Source: Caulobacteraceae bacterium
GTDB taxonomy: Bacteria > Pseudomonadota > Alphaproteobacteria > Caulobacterales > Caulobacteraceae
Assembly: GCA_947441065.1 (NCBI GenBank)
Contig: CANESI010000004.1
Coordinates: 62,001 to 126,000 of the forward strand
DNA length: 64,000 nt
Direction: 5' to 3'
Under the pieces are notes generated by a model, which saw only the letters and a list, made by a program, of their open reading frames with translations, made no database searches and was not told the origin of the DNA. Every line of letters begins with the position of its first letter. Position 1 is the first letter of the stretch. A program made the translations under genes and the position numbers. This document shows positions 52,870-61,668 of this stretch, one piece after another.

Positions 52870-53679
52870 TTAGATCTGCAGAACGGAAGAAACGAGCAAC
52901 TGGGTATAGGGGTGTTGTGGATCATCCAGGACCTGATCGGTCAGGCCTGTTTCAACGACGGCGCCGGACTTCATAACCATCAACCGGTCCGCCATCAGGC
53001 GGGCGACGGCCATATCGTGGGTGACGAGAATGGCAGCAAGGCCAAGATCTCGAACCAGCTCACGCATGAGGTCCAGCAGACGGGCCTGAACCGAGACGTC
53101 CAACCCGCCGGTCGGCTCATCCATAAACACCAGCCTGGGCGCATGGATCAAATTGCGGGCGATCTGAACCCGCTGCTGCATACCGCCCGAATAGGTCCGT
53201 GGCTTGTCATCGATGCGGCTGAGATCGAGCTCAACCCGGTTAAGCCAGTCGAGCGAGGCCTGACGCATGTCCCCATAGTGACGGCGACCAAGGTTCATCA
53301 GAGGCTCTGCAACATTGGCGCCGCCCGATACCCGCATGCGAAGTCCGTCACGTGGGTTTTGATGAACAAAGCCCCAGTCCTCACGCTGCATGCGGCGCCG
53401 GTCAGGTTCTGACAGGTCATATATGTCCACAAGGCCATGGCGACTGGCGTTAAACTCAACCCGCCCTTGAGATGGAGGCAAGCGGCCGGACAGGCAGTTG
53501 AGGAGGGTCGTCTTACCCGAGCCACTCTCACCGACAATGCCCAACACTTCACCGGGACGCATTTCGAACGAAACATCGCGGCAGCCGGTGATCATTCCAT
53601 AATGTTTGGACAGGTTGCGGACGCGCAGCAGCGGTTGATCGGCCTGATCGATCGTTTCTTGATGGGCTGTCATGGTCAT
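52870..53679 (-). CDS. phnK: PhnK, C-P lyase ABC-type ATPase subunit
   Basis: About 269 residues from the ATG at 53679, which overlaps the phnJ stop as ATGA; the open frame extends further upstream but without a reason to use it. Walker A GESGSGKTTLL, signature YSGGMQQRVQIARNL and Walker B VFMDEPTGGLDVS are present. PhnK docks on PhnJ in the C-P lyase core complex. Confidence 0.93.
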   Translation of the reverse strand: MTMTAHQETIDQADQPLLRVRNLSKHYGMITGCRDVSFEMRPGEVLGIVGESGSGKTTLLNCLSGRLPPSQGRVEFNASRHGLVDIYDLSEPDRRRMQREDWGFVHQNPRDGLRMRVSGGANVAEPLMNLGRRHYGDMRQASLDWLNRVELDLSRIDDKPRTYSGGMQQRVQIARNLIHAPRLVFMDEPTGGLDVSVQARLLDLMRELVRDLGLAAILVTHDMAVARLMADRLMVMKSGAVVETGLTDQVLDDPQHPYTQLLVSSVLQI

Positions 53680-54614
53680 TGGCCAGCACCCTTGTCGATA
53701 TCGACCAACTCGTGACCCGCCATCGGGCCACGGAAGCCCTGCGCACGGCGGTCCGAGCAATAGTGGCTGTCGGAACAGACAAACATTCTTTGGCCCTGAT
53801 CGTCTAACACCACCTCATCCAGATAGGAGTCATCGGCTGCGCAAAGGGCGCAGCTCTCCTCCCATTTCTGGGTCTCGAAGGGGTAGTCTTCGAAATCGAG
53901 GCTTCGGACGGTTGTGTGAGGCGGGATCGCATAGATCCGCTTCTCGCGTCCCGCCCCGAACAGCATCAGAGCATGGGAGTTATGGAGCTTAGGATTGTCA
54001 AACTTCGGGATTGGCGAGGGCGACATGAGATAGCGCTCATCGACCATGACCGGGTAACCGGCGGTCGCAGCAATGCGGCCAAAGGCAGAGACATTCTCAT
54101 AGAGTGATACATATTGCAGGCCATATTCCTCATAGGCATGCATAGCCCGGGTTTCCATCTCGCGCGGCTCTAGGCCCCGAAGGGGCTCGGGCTGCGGCAC
54201 TTGAAACACCATGATCTGGCCATCCTTGAGGGGATGTTCTGGGATGCGATGGCGAGACTGAATGATGGTGGCCTCTGCTGTGTCCTCGGTCGTGGCGACA
54301 TCGGCAACCTTGGCAAAGAAACGCCGGATCGAGACGGCATTGGTCGTATCGTCGGCACCCTGATCAATACATTTATAGACATCATCAGGGCCGATTATGG
54401 CAGCCGTTAGCTGAATACCGCCCGTTCCCCAGCCATAGGGCACAGGCATTTCACGCGATCCAAACGGAACCTGATAGCCCGGGATCGCCACGGCCTTAAG
54501 AATGGCCCGGCGGATCATCCGCTTGGTCTGCTCGTCCAGATAGCCATAGGTGTAGTAGCGCTCTGGACTGTTGGAAGTCGCCGTTAGCGCGGCGTCATTA
54601 GCTTGCGCGTTCAT
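53676..54614 (-). CDS. phnJ: PhnJ, radical-SAM C-P lyase catalytic subunit
   Basis: A 312-residue protein. The four cysteines C255, C258, C280 and C286 have the same spacing as E. coli C241, C244, C266 and C272, giving the 4Fe-4S cluster and the catalytic cysteine. The radical glycine of E. coli (Gly32) corresponds to G46 in AVAIPGYQVPFG, at the same 14-residue offset. The enzyme cleaves the C-P bond to give the alkane and ribose 1,2-cyclic phosphate 5-phosphate. All key residues are present, so it should be active. Confidence 0.96.
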   Translation of the reverse strand: MNAQANDAALTATSNSPERYYTYGYLDEQTKRMIRRAILKAVAIPGYQVPFGSREMPVPYGWGTGGIQLTAAIIGPDDVYKCIDQGADDTTNAVSIRRFFAKVADVATTEDTAEATIIQSRHRIPEHPLKDGQIMVFQVPQPEPLRGLEPREMETRAMHAYEEYGLQYVSLYENVSAFGRIAATAGYPVMVDERYLMSPSPIPKFDNPKLHNSHALMLFGAGREKRIYAIPPHTTVRSLDFEDYPFETQKWEESCALCAADDSYLDEVVLDDQGQRMFVCSDSHYCSDRRAQGFRGPMAGHELVDIDKGAGQ

Positions 54615-55741
54615 TCTGCAGGTTCCATTTGGAGCGCTGTGATCGCTTCAGCCGCCGCTTTTCGGTCGAAAAATTCCGCGCGCAGCTTGCGCAGAAACAG
54701 AAGGTCGGCTTGGAAATCGACATAATGCGGCAGTTTCAGATGCTGCACAAAACCAGAGGCTTCGACATTGTCGGAGTGATAGAGGACAAACTCTTCATCT
54801 TGGCAGGGGGCATCGACCTGTTCGCCAAGCTCGCGTGCTCGCAGGGCACGGTCGACAATCGCCATGCTCATGGTCTTACGTTCATTATGGCCAAAGGTCA
54901 GACCATATCCGCGAGTATATTGCGGTGCCCGCTCAGCCGAACCGGCAAAGCCAGACAGCATGATACATTCTGTCAGGGTGATATCCGCAATCTCGATGGG
55001 AAAGCCCAGTTCATCCGGGATGAACTCCACCGGCACCTCGCCCATGCGAATTTCTCCGCAAAGGGGATGGGTGCTGCCCCATCCGCGCTGTGAGGAATAG
55101 GCAAGGCTGAGCAAGAACCCTTCATCGCCGCGCGCAAGGGCCTGAAGGCGCTGATCACGCCCCGCTGGAAAGGACATAGGTTCGCGGGTCAGATCAAAGG
55201 GCTCGTCATCGCCGTCGAACCGGGCCTCTTGCTCCAAGAGATTTTCATGGGAAAAGACCGAACTAATCGTCGGAAGCGGGTGGACCATGGGCTCCAGGGC
55301 TTGGGGTGCGGGGGCAACGGGATCGGCCCCCTCAGCCGCCAACTTGAAGTCCAACAGGCGGTGGGTGTAGTCGAAGGTTGCGCCAAGGACCTGGCCACCT
55401 GGAATATCTTTGAAAGCCGCCGAGATACGGCGGCGCACAGCCATGGCAGCGGTCTCGACCGGCTTTGAGAAACCAAAGCGAGGCAAGGTTGTGCGATAGG
55501 CCCGCATCAAGAAGGTGGCTTCTGCGACATCACCCGCAGATTGCTTAATCGCCAAGGCCGCTAGATCGCGATCATAGCAAGAGCCTTCGGCCATCACCCG
55601 ATCCACCGACAGGGAGAGCTGCTCGCGAACCTGATCGACCAACAGTTCCGGCACTGACGGATCACCACGGCGCGCCTCTTCGAGCAGGGCGTGGGCATTA
55701 GAAATGGCGCGCTCGCCACCCTTTACAGCTACATAGGCCAT
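54611..55741 (-). CDS. phnI: PhnI, C-P lyase core subunit
   Basis: A 376-residue protein with the characteristic N-terminus MAYVAVKGGERAISNAHALL and the GYGLTFGHNERKTMSMAIVDRAL segment. PhnI, with PhnG, H and L, attaches the phosphonate to ribose triphosphate. It overlaps phnJ by 4 bp. Its length matches the family. Confidence 0.95.
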   Translation of the reverse strand: MAYVAVKGGERAISNAHALLEEARRGDPSVPELLVDQVREQLSLSVDRVMAEGSCYDRDLAALAIKQSAGDVAEATFLMRAYRTTLPRFGFSKPVETAAMAVRRRISAAFKDIPGGQVLGATFDYTHRLLDFKLAAEGADPVAPAPQALEPMVHPLPTISSVFSHENLLEQEARFDGDDEPFDLTREPMSFPAGRDQRLQALARGDEGFLLSLAYSSQRGWGSTHPLCGEIRMGEVPVEFIPDELGFPIEIADITLTECIMLSGFAGSAERAPQYTRGYGLTFGHNERKTMSMAIVDRALRARELGEQVDAPCQDEEFVLYHSDNVEASGFVQHLKLPHYVDFQADLLFLRKLRAEFFDRKAAAEAITALQMEPAE

Positions 55742-55745
55742 GGGC

Positions 55746-56360
55746 TCAGCTTCCCTGCTCTAAGGTTCGCGTGGTGCGTGGAAGGCAGATGATCTCATCG
55801 CCTGCGCAAAGCATCAGATCGATGCCGAACTGGAATTTTGAATTGACCTCGGTGCGCACGGACCAAAAATCAGCCGGCAACCCGCAAGGCGCAATTTTCG
55901 CTTCCGTCTCTATGCCCGGACCTTGCAGACGCACGGTCTCTCCGCCGGTTAATGAGGGCAGCACCAATATCAAGGTCGTGGCGCGGTCGGGATATTTCGC
56001 GTCTCCGAGATTGAACTGATTGAGGTCGGACAAGGCCGCATCACTCTTAGACAATGCAAAGGCCGCCGCCGAAGGATCGAGCGTTAGAGGGCAGTTACAA
56101 TGGAAGCGCAGCCAGATTGACAACTCGCCCCCAGCCAATGACGGCTCGAGCCAAACGGGCGTATCCATGTCTGCGAGGGTCAGCAATACCGCACCAGCGG
56201 CAGACCCCACATCTTCTGGAACCTGCGCTGCAAGCGACAGGCTCTTCATGGACCCCGGGTTGGACATGGCGTCCAAAATGACCCGAAAAGCCGCTTGGCC
56301 TTCTTTTACAGGGTCGTGAAAACCTGGACGCAGATTGGACAGATCGAGTGCTGTTGTCAT
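55746..56360 (-). CDS. phnH: PhnH, C-P lyase core subunit
   Basis: A 204-residue protein (FHDPVKEGQAAFRVILDAMSNPGSM.., then LTLADMDTPVWLEP) of normal PhnH length. It is a structural subunit of the PhnGHIJ complex with a PLP-transferase-like fold but no catalytic residues. It lies 2 bp after phnG and 4 bp before phnI. Confidence 0.94.
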   Translation of the reverse strand: MTTALDLSNLRPGFHDPVKEGQAAFRVILDAMSNPGSMKSLSLAAQVPEDVGSAAGAVLLTLADMDTPVWLEPSLAGGELSIWLRFHCNCPLTLDPSAAAFALSKSDAALSDLNQFNLGDAKYPDRATTLILVLPSLTGGETVRLQGPGIETEAKIAPCGLPADFWSVRTEVNSKFQFGIDLMLCAGDEIICLPRTTRTLEQGS

Positions 56361-56362
56361 TT

Positions 56363-56824
56363 CTAGCCCTGCCTATCGCGAACCATAGTGTAGAAATCCA
56401 CCTTGGTGGCCGCCGCCTTCAGAGCGGCAACCTCCATCTGCTCGGCCTTCTCCGCCTTGAGGGGCGCAATCACCTCTGACTGCACGCGATCAAACAGGTC
56501 TGAGGACTGGAGCATAGCGTCGATAACAGCAGCAGATTGGGCATGTTGCTTATTGCGCCCGGCGACATAACCCACCCCGGTTTCACCGGAGCTGAGCCGC
56601 ACCACGCACCGCGTGACGGTCATTTCACCTAAGTTAAAGGCCCCGCCATCCGATCCGGCACGCCCCCGAACCATGACCATTCCTATTTCTGGTGCTCGTA
56701 AGACCTCAGCCTGTGGAGGGTTCAAACCCCGCAAAAGGCTGACCACCCGATGAGGATCGGCCTTTGCAAGTATCGACATCCACTCTTGACGCTGACGCGT
56801 GTCCACAAGTTTTGATTCGATCAT
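56363..56824 (-). CDS. phnG: PhnG, C-P lyase core subunit
   Basis: About 153 residues from the ATG at 56824; the open frame reaches a TTG at 56848, which is also possible, and neither has a clear Shine-Dalgarno sequence. RQEWMSILAKADPHRV, MVMVRGRAGSDGGAFNLGEMTVTRCVVRL and VGYVAGRNKQHAQSAAVIDAML are PhnG-typical. It is the first gene of the leftward C-P lyase unit and divergent from phnF. Confidence 0.94.
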   Translation of the reverse strand: MIESKLVDTRQRQEWMSILAKADPHRVVSLLRGLNPPQAEVLRAPEIGMVMVRGRAGSDGGAFNLGEMTVTRCVVRLSSGETGVGYVAGRNKQHAQSAAVIDAMLQSSDLFDRVQSEVIAPLKAEKAEQMEVAALKAAATKVDFYTMVRDRQG

Positions 56825-56915
56825 TTGAGCCAAAGCAACAACTTTCAAATTTGTAGTGAGTAAAGATTGATCAATTTTTACGAGGATGGTAATAATAAAT
56901 CAACAGTTAAAGTAT

Positions 56916-56929
56916 GTCATTATTATGAC
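56916..56929. promoter_or_regulatory. Palindrome between phnG and phnF, candidate PhnF operator
   Basis: GTCAT-TATT-ATGAC is a perfect 5-bp dyad 2 bp before the phnF GTG start and about 90 bp before phnG. In this position a GntR-type protein could repress its own gene and the divergent phn operon. No Pho-box consensus was recognised in the 100-bp gap. Confidence 0.45.
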
Positions 56930-56931
56930 GG

Positions 56932-57720
56932 GTGGCGAGTTTGTTGAAGTTGAATAATACACAAGAAAATATAGAAAAATCAGAGCAACTTGTCCCAGGC
57001 TGGCGGCAAATTGTGAATAGTTTTGAAGCCGATATTGCATCTGGCATCCGTGCACCCGGCAACAAATTGCCGACTGAGGCAGAGATCGCAATCGCCTTTT
57101 CAACAAACCGTCATACTGTGAGGCGCGCGCTCGCCTGGCTGCAGGCCAAAGGGTTGCTAGAAACGACTCAGGGACGAGGCAGTTTCGTTCGCCGTCCCAT
57201 TATGACCTATAAGATTGGTCGCCGAACGCGGTTCACAGATGGAATCGCCCAGCATTTCGCTGACTCTCAAACCCGCACCCTCGCCATTGAGGTTCGCCTT
57301 GCAGAGCAGCATGTCGCCGCCGCCCTAGAGCTGAATGTTGGCGAGAAAGTGATTTATCTTAAGCGCCTCGGAACGGCGAACGGCCAGCCCATCGCTTTGT
57401 CGCGTCACTATTTCGACTTTAATCGCTTTCCAACCTTCGATGTCTTCTATCAGCGCCACAGGTCGATCACGCGAACCCTGCTCGACTGCGGTGTTCCTGA
57501 TTATGAACGCAAACGAACGCGAATTCTCACCCGGTTGCCATCTCCTACCGAAGCCAAGCTTCTGAACGTTCCCAAGCATGTCCCCTTGCTGGTCACGCAC
57601 TCTTGGAATGTCGACGGACTTGGCCAACCGCTCGAATATGGCGAGGCCCATTTTGCGTCTGACCGCATCGAGATCGAGATCGAAGCTGAACCAAAGCCAA
57701 CAGTAAACGACATAACCTAA
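56932..57720 (+). CDS. phnF: PhnF, GntR-family (HutC-type) regulator
   Basis: A 262-residue protein. The N-terminal winged helix-turn-helix reads WRQIVNSFEADIASGIRAPGNKLPTEAEIAIAFSTNRHTVRRALAWLQAKGLLETTQGRGSFV. A UTRA ligand domain follows, with VIYLKRLGTANGQPIALSRHYFDF and VTHSWNVDGLGQPLEYGEAHFASDRIEIEIE. The start is GTG at 56932 with no clear Shine-Dalgarno sequence; TTG codons a few positions later are alternatives. It is the expected regulator of the phn genes and begins the rightward unit with phnM2 (21 bp gap). Confidence 0.9.
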   Translation: MASLLKLNNTQENIEKSEQLVPGWRQIVNSFEADIASGIRAPGNKLPTEAEIAIAFSTNRHTVRRALAWLQAKGLLETTQGRGSFVRRPIMTYKIGRRTRFTDGIAQHFADSQTRTLAIEVRLAEQHVAAALELNVGEKVIYLKRLGTANGQPIALSRHYFDFNRFPTFDVFYQRHRSITRTLLDCGVPDYERKRTRILTRLPSPTEAKLLNVPKHVPLLVTHSWNVDGLGQPLEYGEAHFASDRIEIEIEAEPKPTVNDIT

Positions 57721-57741
57721 TCGTGCCCAAGGAGACGCTTA

Positions 57742-58875
57742 ATGTCTGAGGTTTTAACCAACGCCCGCATCGTGCTGCCCGATGGTGTGCTTGAAGGATC
57801 CGTCAAGTTCGATGGGGGCGTCATCAGCGCGCTTGATGAAGGCCTATCGCCCCTTGGCCAAGACTGCGACGGGGATTGGCTCATCCCAGGCGTCATTGAT
57901 ATCCATACGGACAACCTCGAGCGTCACTATTTTCCCCGGGCAAATATCGACTGGAATCCCGTATCTGCGGCCATCGTTCATGACGGTCTGTGCATATCGG
58001 TCGGGGTCACGACCGTATTTGACTCCCTCTCACTGGGCTCGTTCGGCTTGGGTGCTGCGCGAACGCCGGACAATCTGATCCGACTGACCGACGGGTTACA
58101 GCATGCATGGGAGCAAGAGTTTCTGAAGGCCGATCACCGGATCCATTGGCGCTGCGAAACCCCCTCCGATGTGCTCGAGGCCTATGTTGATCGCCTGTCG
58201 CCCCACCCCATGACGGGACTATTTTCCCTCATGGATCACACCCCTGGACAGAGACAGTACCGCAATATTGAAAAGTTCTTGGGGATGTGGCGCCAGGAAG
58301 GCGCTTCCGAGACCGAAATTGAACGCCGCTTGGCTGATCGAAATGAACTCCAAGCCCTCAATGCGGCCAATGGACGGCAATTGGTGTCTCAGATTGCCAA
58401 GTCGCGCGGCATGCCGCTTGCCAGCCATGACGACGAGACCGAAGCCCATAGTGATCAAGCCGCCGATCTGGGCGCAACCATATCGGAGTTCCCGGTCACC
58501 GTAGAGTCGGCAAGACGCGCCAGCGAACGAGGCATGGCCGTCGTGATGGGCGGACCGAACCTTATTCGAGGCGGATCCTACTCAGGCAATGTTCCAGCGG
58601 CCACCTTGGCCAACGAAGGCCTCCTTGACGGTTTTGCCTCTGACTATGTCCCCCGCAGCCTGATCGAATGCGCCTTTCGTTTAACAGACGAGCCCTTTGG
58701 TTGGTCCATCTCCAGTGCCGTTGACACCGTAACGGGCGCCCCTGCCCGCGCCTGCGGTCTAACGGATCGTGGCGCCATCCGTTTGGGCGCTCGTGCCGAT
58801 CTTGTCCGCGTTCGCGTCAGCCAAGGTCACGTGATGGTCAAAGGCGTCTGGGTGAAGGGGCTAAGGGTCGGTTGA
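57742..58875 (+). CDS. phnM: PhnM-like diphosphatase (copy 2)
   Basis: A 377-residue paralogue of the gene at 50986, with the same metal-site motifs (IDIHTDNLERHYFPR, SHDDET, ASDYVP) but clearly diverged elsewhere, so not a recent duplicate. AAGGAGA precedes the ATG. It overlaps the following phosphodiesterase gene through TTGA. Two phnM genes in one locus suggest different substrates, for example different ribose phosphonate triphosphates, or one salvaging role. Confidence 0.92.
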   Translation: MSEVLTNARIVLPDGVLEGSVKFDGGVISALDEGLSPLGQDCDGDWLIPGVIDIHTDNLERHYFPRANIDWNPVSAAIVHDGLCISVGVTTVFDSLSLGSFGLGAARTPDNLIRLTDGLQHAWEQEFLKADHRIHWRCETPSDVLEAYVDRLSPHPMTGLFSLMDHTPGQRQYRNIEKFLGMWRQEGASETEIERRLADRNELQALNAANGRQLVSQIAKSRGMPLASHDDETEAHSDQAADLGATISEFPVTVESARRASERGMAVVMGGPNLIRGGSYSGNVPAATLANEGLLDGFASDYVPRSLIECAFRLTDEPFGWSISSAVDTVTGAPARACGLTDRGAIRLGARADLVRVRVSQGHVMVKGVWVKGLRVG

Positions 58876-59612
58876 TCCGGCTCTTAACGCTCAACTGCTG
58901 GAAGGATGAGGGTGACTATGAGCGACGCATGGGGCTCATCACAGAACAACTGACCCCGCTCGATTGCGACATCATCTGCCTGCAAGAGGTTTTCAGCGCA
59001 GGTGATGGAGCCCTATCCACCTTTGACCGAATTTCGGGCTCTACGGGTTTGGGCGGCTTTAATAGTCCCTCTCGGTTCAAGCATCGTGGGGGGCGATGGT
59101 CATCCTCGGGACTGTCCGTCCTGTCGCGGTGGCCCATTCTAACCGCTGAGAAGATCGCCCTGCCTTCTGACCCGCTTGACGGTGAACGGATCGCGCAGCG
59201 CGTTGATGTCGACACGCCCCATGGTCTCCTGCGGGTGATCAATCTTCACCTTACCCATCTGACGGGACCTGATGCGGCAAGACTGCGCCAAGCCCAATTG
59301 GAAGAGATCGATCGTCAGGCCTTGATCGAGTGGACCCGTCCGATTGTCTTTGCAGGCGATTTTAACGCTAGCCCGGACGAACAGGCCCTCCAAGTACTGT
59401 TAGGGCGACCAGACTATCAATGCAGCGCCGATCGTCTCGGTGATACGAGCACACTGATGGAAGGTACCCCAAAGGTGATTGATCTAATCATCCTGCGAGG
59501 TTGCGGCCAATGGGACCTATCGGCGGCGGAAACCGCACTTGCCGCGTGTGACCGCGATGGCGTTTACCCCAGCGATCACAAGGGCGTCATGGCGACGATT
59601 GCGTCCAGATAA
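58872..59612 (+). CDS. Endonuclease/exonuclease/phosphatase (EEP) family phosphodiesterase coupled to phnM2
   Basis: A 246-residue DNase-I-fold protein beginning at TTG 58872 (overlapping the phnM2 stop). All family motifs are present: LTLNCW, ICLQEV, INLHLTHL, FAGDFNA, VIDLIIL and YPSDHKGV, with metal-binding E and the catalytic D and H. No signal peptide. The family cleaves phosphodiester or phosphomonoester bonds in nucleic acids, lipids or small molecules. The coupling to phnM2 points to a phosphoribosyl cyclic phosphate or related intermediate as substrate, which is inference. Confidence 0.85.
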   Translation: MIRLLTLNCWKDEGDYERRMGLITEQLTPLDCDIICLQEVFSAGDGALSTFDRISGSTGLGGFNSPSRFKHRGGRWSSSGLSVLSRWPILTAEKIALPSDPLDGERIAQRVDVDTPHGLLRVINLHLTHLTGPDAARLRQAQLEEIDRQALIEWTRPIVFAGDFNASPDEQALQVLLGRPDYQCSADRLGDTSTLMEGTPKVIDLIILRGCGQWDLSAAETALAACDRDGVYPSDHKGVMATIASR

Positions 59613-59625
59613 AGCCCGACGGCGT

Positions 59626-60213
59626 TCACTCGGCTCGCGTCAGACTGCGAAGGATGTTCACCAGCCTAGCAATGCCAATCTCAAGGGGGCTGTCGTTAGA
59701 AAGCTCAACAACGTCTGGCCCGCTGACGTCAAACTCCCCCGCACGCCTTATTCGACCCTCAATTTCAGCAGCGCCTTCGCGCCCGCGCGCCATCAACCTC
59801 TGCCTCAGCAGGTCTTCGGGGGCCGAAATCTTGATAATGGCTAGGGGGCGGTAAAGTTCGCGGGCCTGCTCAATGACAGTGCGAGAGACATTTGCCACAA
59901 CACAGGTGCCGCGCGAAAGCGCCTCTTCATAGGCCTTTGGAATACCATAATTCAGCCCGTGCGCCTGCCAAGACAGGGCATATCCACCCGCCGCTTCAAG
60001 GGCGATAAAGGTCTCATCGGTGACTGTGCGGTGAGCTTCCCCGCCAGCCGTCTGCGGGCGATTGATGTCACGAATAGCAAAATCGAAGCGCGGATCGTCC
60101 AAGAGAGCCTCCCTCGCCCCGTCAATGAGCGAGTCCTTGCCGACACCCGATGGCCCGACAATCAGGATGAGACATCCACGATCAACTATATTTTTCGACA
60201 AACTGATCGGCAT
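59626..60213 (-). CDS. phnN: PhnN, ribose 1,5-bisphosphate phosphokinase
   Basis: About 195 residues from the ATG at 60213, overlapping the hexapeptide transferase gene by 32 bp; a longer frame to 60291 lacks support. The P-loop is LILIVGPSGVGKDSLI, followed by guanylate-kinase-like features (FAIRDINRPQ..GGEAHRTVTDETF). It turns ribose 1,5-bisphosphate into PRPP, the last step of the C-P lyase pathway. It converges on the EEP gene. Confidence 0.92.
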   Translation of the reverse strand: MPISLSKNIVDRGCLILIVGPSGVGKDSLIDGAREALLDDPRFDFAIRDINRPQTAGGEAHRTVTDETFIALEAAGGYALSWQAHGLNYGIPKAYEEALSRGTCVVANVSRTVIEQARELYRPLAIIKISAPEDLLRQRLMARGREGAAEIEGRIRRAGEFDVSGPDVVELSNDSPLEIGIARLVNILRSLTRAE

Positions 60214-60868
60214 CAAGGCTTCGGAAGTCCGGGAGGGCGGCTGAGAGTTTGTCACGATCCCAATCCCACCAGTTGAGCGCAAGAAGTCCATCCTGAACAG
60301 CCTTTGGAAAGCGGTCCCGGATGGGGTGTGAAGGTACGCCGCCGACGATTGTATAGGGGGCTACGTCCTTTGATACCACAGCCCCCGCCCCGATGACGGC
60401 CCCCGTCCCAACGGTCACGCCCGCCAAGACCGTCGCGCCGTGACCGATCCAAACATCATGTCCGATCACGCAGCGATCGGCGCGTCGCCACTCAAAAAAA
60501 TCCGCATCATCTTCTTCCGCGAGGCGATAGGAAACGGCCCGATAGGTGAAATGATGTTGCGCGGCTTTCCACATGGGGTGATTACCCGGATTGATCCGAG
60601 TATCGCGCGCTATGGAACAGAACTTTCCAATCTCGCTATAGGTCGCGCTGGAGTCGGTGACGATGTAGCTATAGGCCCCCATAGTCACTTCATTCAGTGA
60701 GGTACGCCCCCCAACCCGGGTCCAAGGCCCCAATATACAGTCGTGGACGGAGGCCTCAGGCGAGATTTCAGGCTCAGGGCCGCCGCGCTTGGCTTGGGTC
60801 AAGCCATCAAAAAGGTCGAAATAGACCTCACCAGTCTGAAGCGTTCTGTTGGCCAGGCGTCCGATCAC
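60182..60868 (-). CDS. Phosphonate-locus hexapeptide-repeat acetyltransferase-like protein (TIGR03308 type)
   Basis: A 228-residue left-handed beta-helix protein. Hexapeptide turns run from SPEASVHDCILGPWTRVGG to VIGHDVWIGHGATVLAGVTVGTGAVIGAGAVVSKDVAPYTIVGGVPSHPIRDRF, with the usual CoA-binding loop and the catalytic-type histidine in RVNPGNHPMW-like context (INPGNHPMW here). It is a xenobiotic-acetyltransferase-like fold found in phn operons, perhaps replacing PhnO in acetylating aminoalkylphosphonates. It overlaps phnC by 4 bp. Confidence 0.85.
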   Translation of the reverse strand: MIGRLANRTLQTGEVYFDLFDGLTQAKRGGPEPEISPEASVHDCILGPWTRVGGRTSLNEVTMGAYSYIVTDSSATYSEIGKFCSIARDTRINPGNHPMWKAAQHHFTYRAVSYRLAEEDDADFFEWRRADRCVIGHDVWIGHGATVLAGVTVGTGAVIGAGAVVSKDVAPYTIVGGVPSHPIRDRFPKAVQDGLLALNWWDWDRDKLSAALPDFRSLDADQFVEKYS

Positions 60869-61668
60869 GCGACTTCTCCAGTGGGAATTGAAGACAGGGT
60901 GGTCGACACCGCAGGGGCCAGCGCACTCTCAGTAGACTTGCGGCGTCCATAGATTTTTTCGACCATGGCTGCATCGAGCTGGTCTGGACTTCCGTCAAAA
61001 ACGACCTTGCCCTTCGCCATGCCAATGATCCTCGGGCAGTAGGTCCGCGCAATGTCGAGGGAATGGAGGTTCACCAATACGGTGATCCCCCGCTCTTGGC
61101 TGATCGAGGATAGGGCAGACATCACGGTTTCCGCGTTGGCGGGATCCAGGGATGCGATGGGCTCATCGGCCAAGACCAGGTCAGGCAACTGCATCATGGT
61201 CCGCGCTATAGCCACCCGCTGCTGCTGGCCACCGGACAAGGTCCCTGCCCGCTGAAGGGCGAGATCCGCCATATCAAGCGCATGGAGTTCCAAAATGGCC
61301 CGCGCCCGTTCCTCGGCTGGAAAATATTTGATCAAGGTTTGCAACGTCGGGCGACGGCTTACAGAGCCAACCAACACATTGGTCAGCACATCAAGCCTTG
61401 GCGACAGGTTGAACTGCTGGAACATCATCCCGCAGCGGGCGCGCCATGCTCGCAGCGTACTGCCGCGAAGGTGCAGTACAGACTTGCCCTGCCAGAGCAC
61501 ATCGCCAGATGTAGGCTCTGCCAGCCGATTAATCATCCGCAGCAGCGTTGATTTTCCAGCCCCTGAGCGTCCCAAAATCCCCACCATGGATCCCGCAGGG
61601 ATGGACAGAGACACGCCGTTCACGGCGATCGCTTGACCGTATGTCTTCGTAACATTTACGAGTTCCAG
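60865..61668 (-). CDS. phnC: PhnC, phosphonate ABC transporter ATPase
   Basis: About 267 residues from the ATG at 61668 (MLELVNVTKTYGQAI). It has Walker A GRSGAGKSTLL, the phnC-like MMFQQFNLSPRLDVLTNVLVGS, signature LSGGQQQRVAIARTM and Walker B VLADEPIASLDP. It energises uptake through the two PhnE permeases. The 155 bp between it and the upstream permease gene hold nothing recognisable and may contain a secondary promoter. Confidence 0.93.
   Translation of the reverse strand: MELVNVTKTYGQAIAVNGVSLSIPAGSMVGILGRSGAGKSTLLRMINRLAEPTSGDVLWQGKSVLHLRGSTLRAWRARCGMMFQQFNLSPRLDVLTNVLVGSVSRRPTLQTLIKYFPAEERARAILELHALDMADLALQRAGTLSGGQQQRVAIARTMMQLPDLVLADEPIASLDPANAETVMSALSSISQERGITVLVNLHSLDIARTYCPRIIGMAKGKVVFDGSPDQLDAAMVEKIYGRRKSTESALAPAVSTTLSSIPTGEVA

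Noticed and set aside
56849-56931. Pho box before phnG
   Set aside because: CTGTTGA- and TGACATA-like pieces occur but not in the tandem spacing expected for a Pho box.
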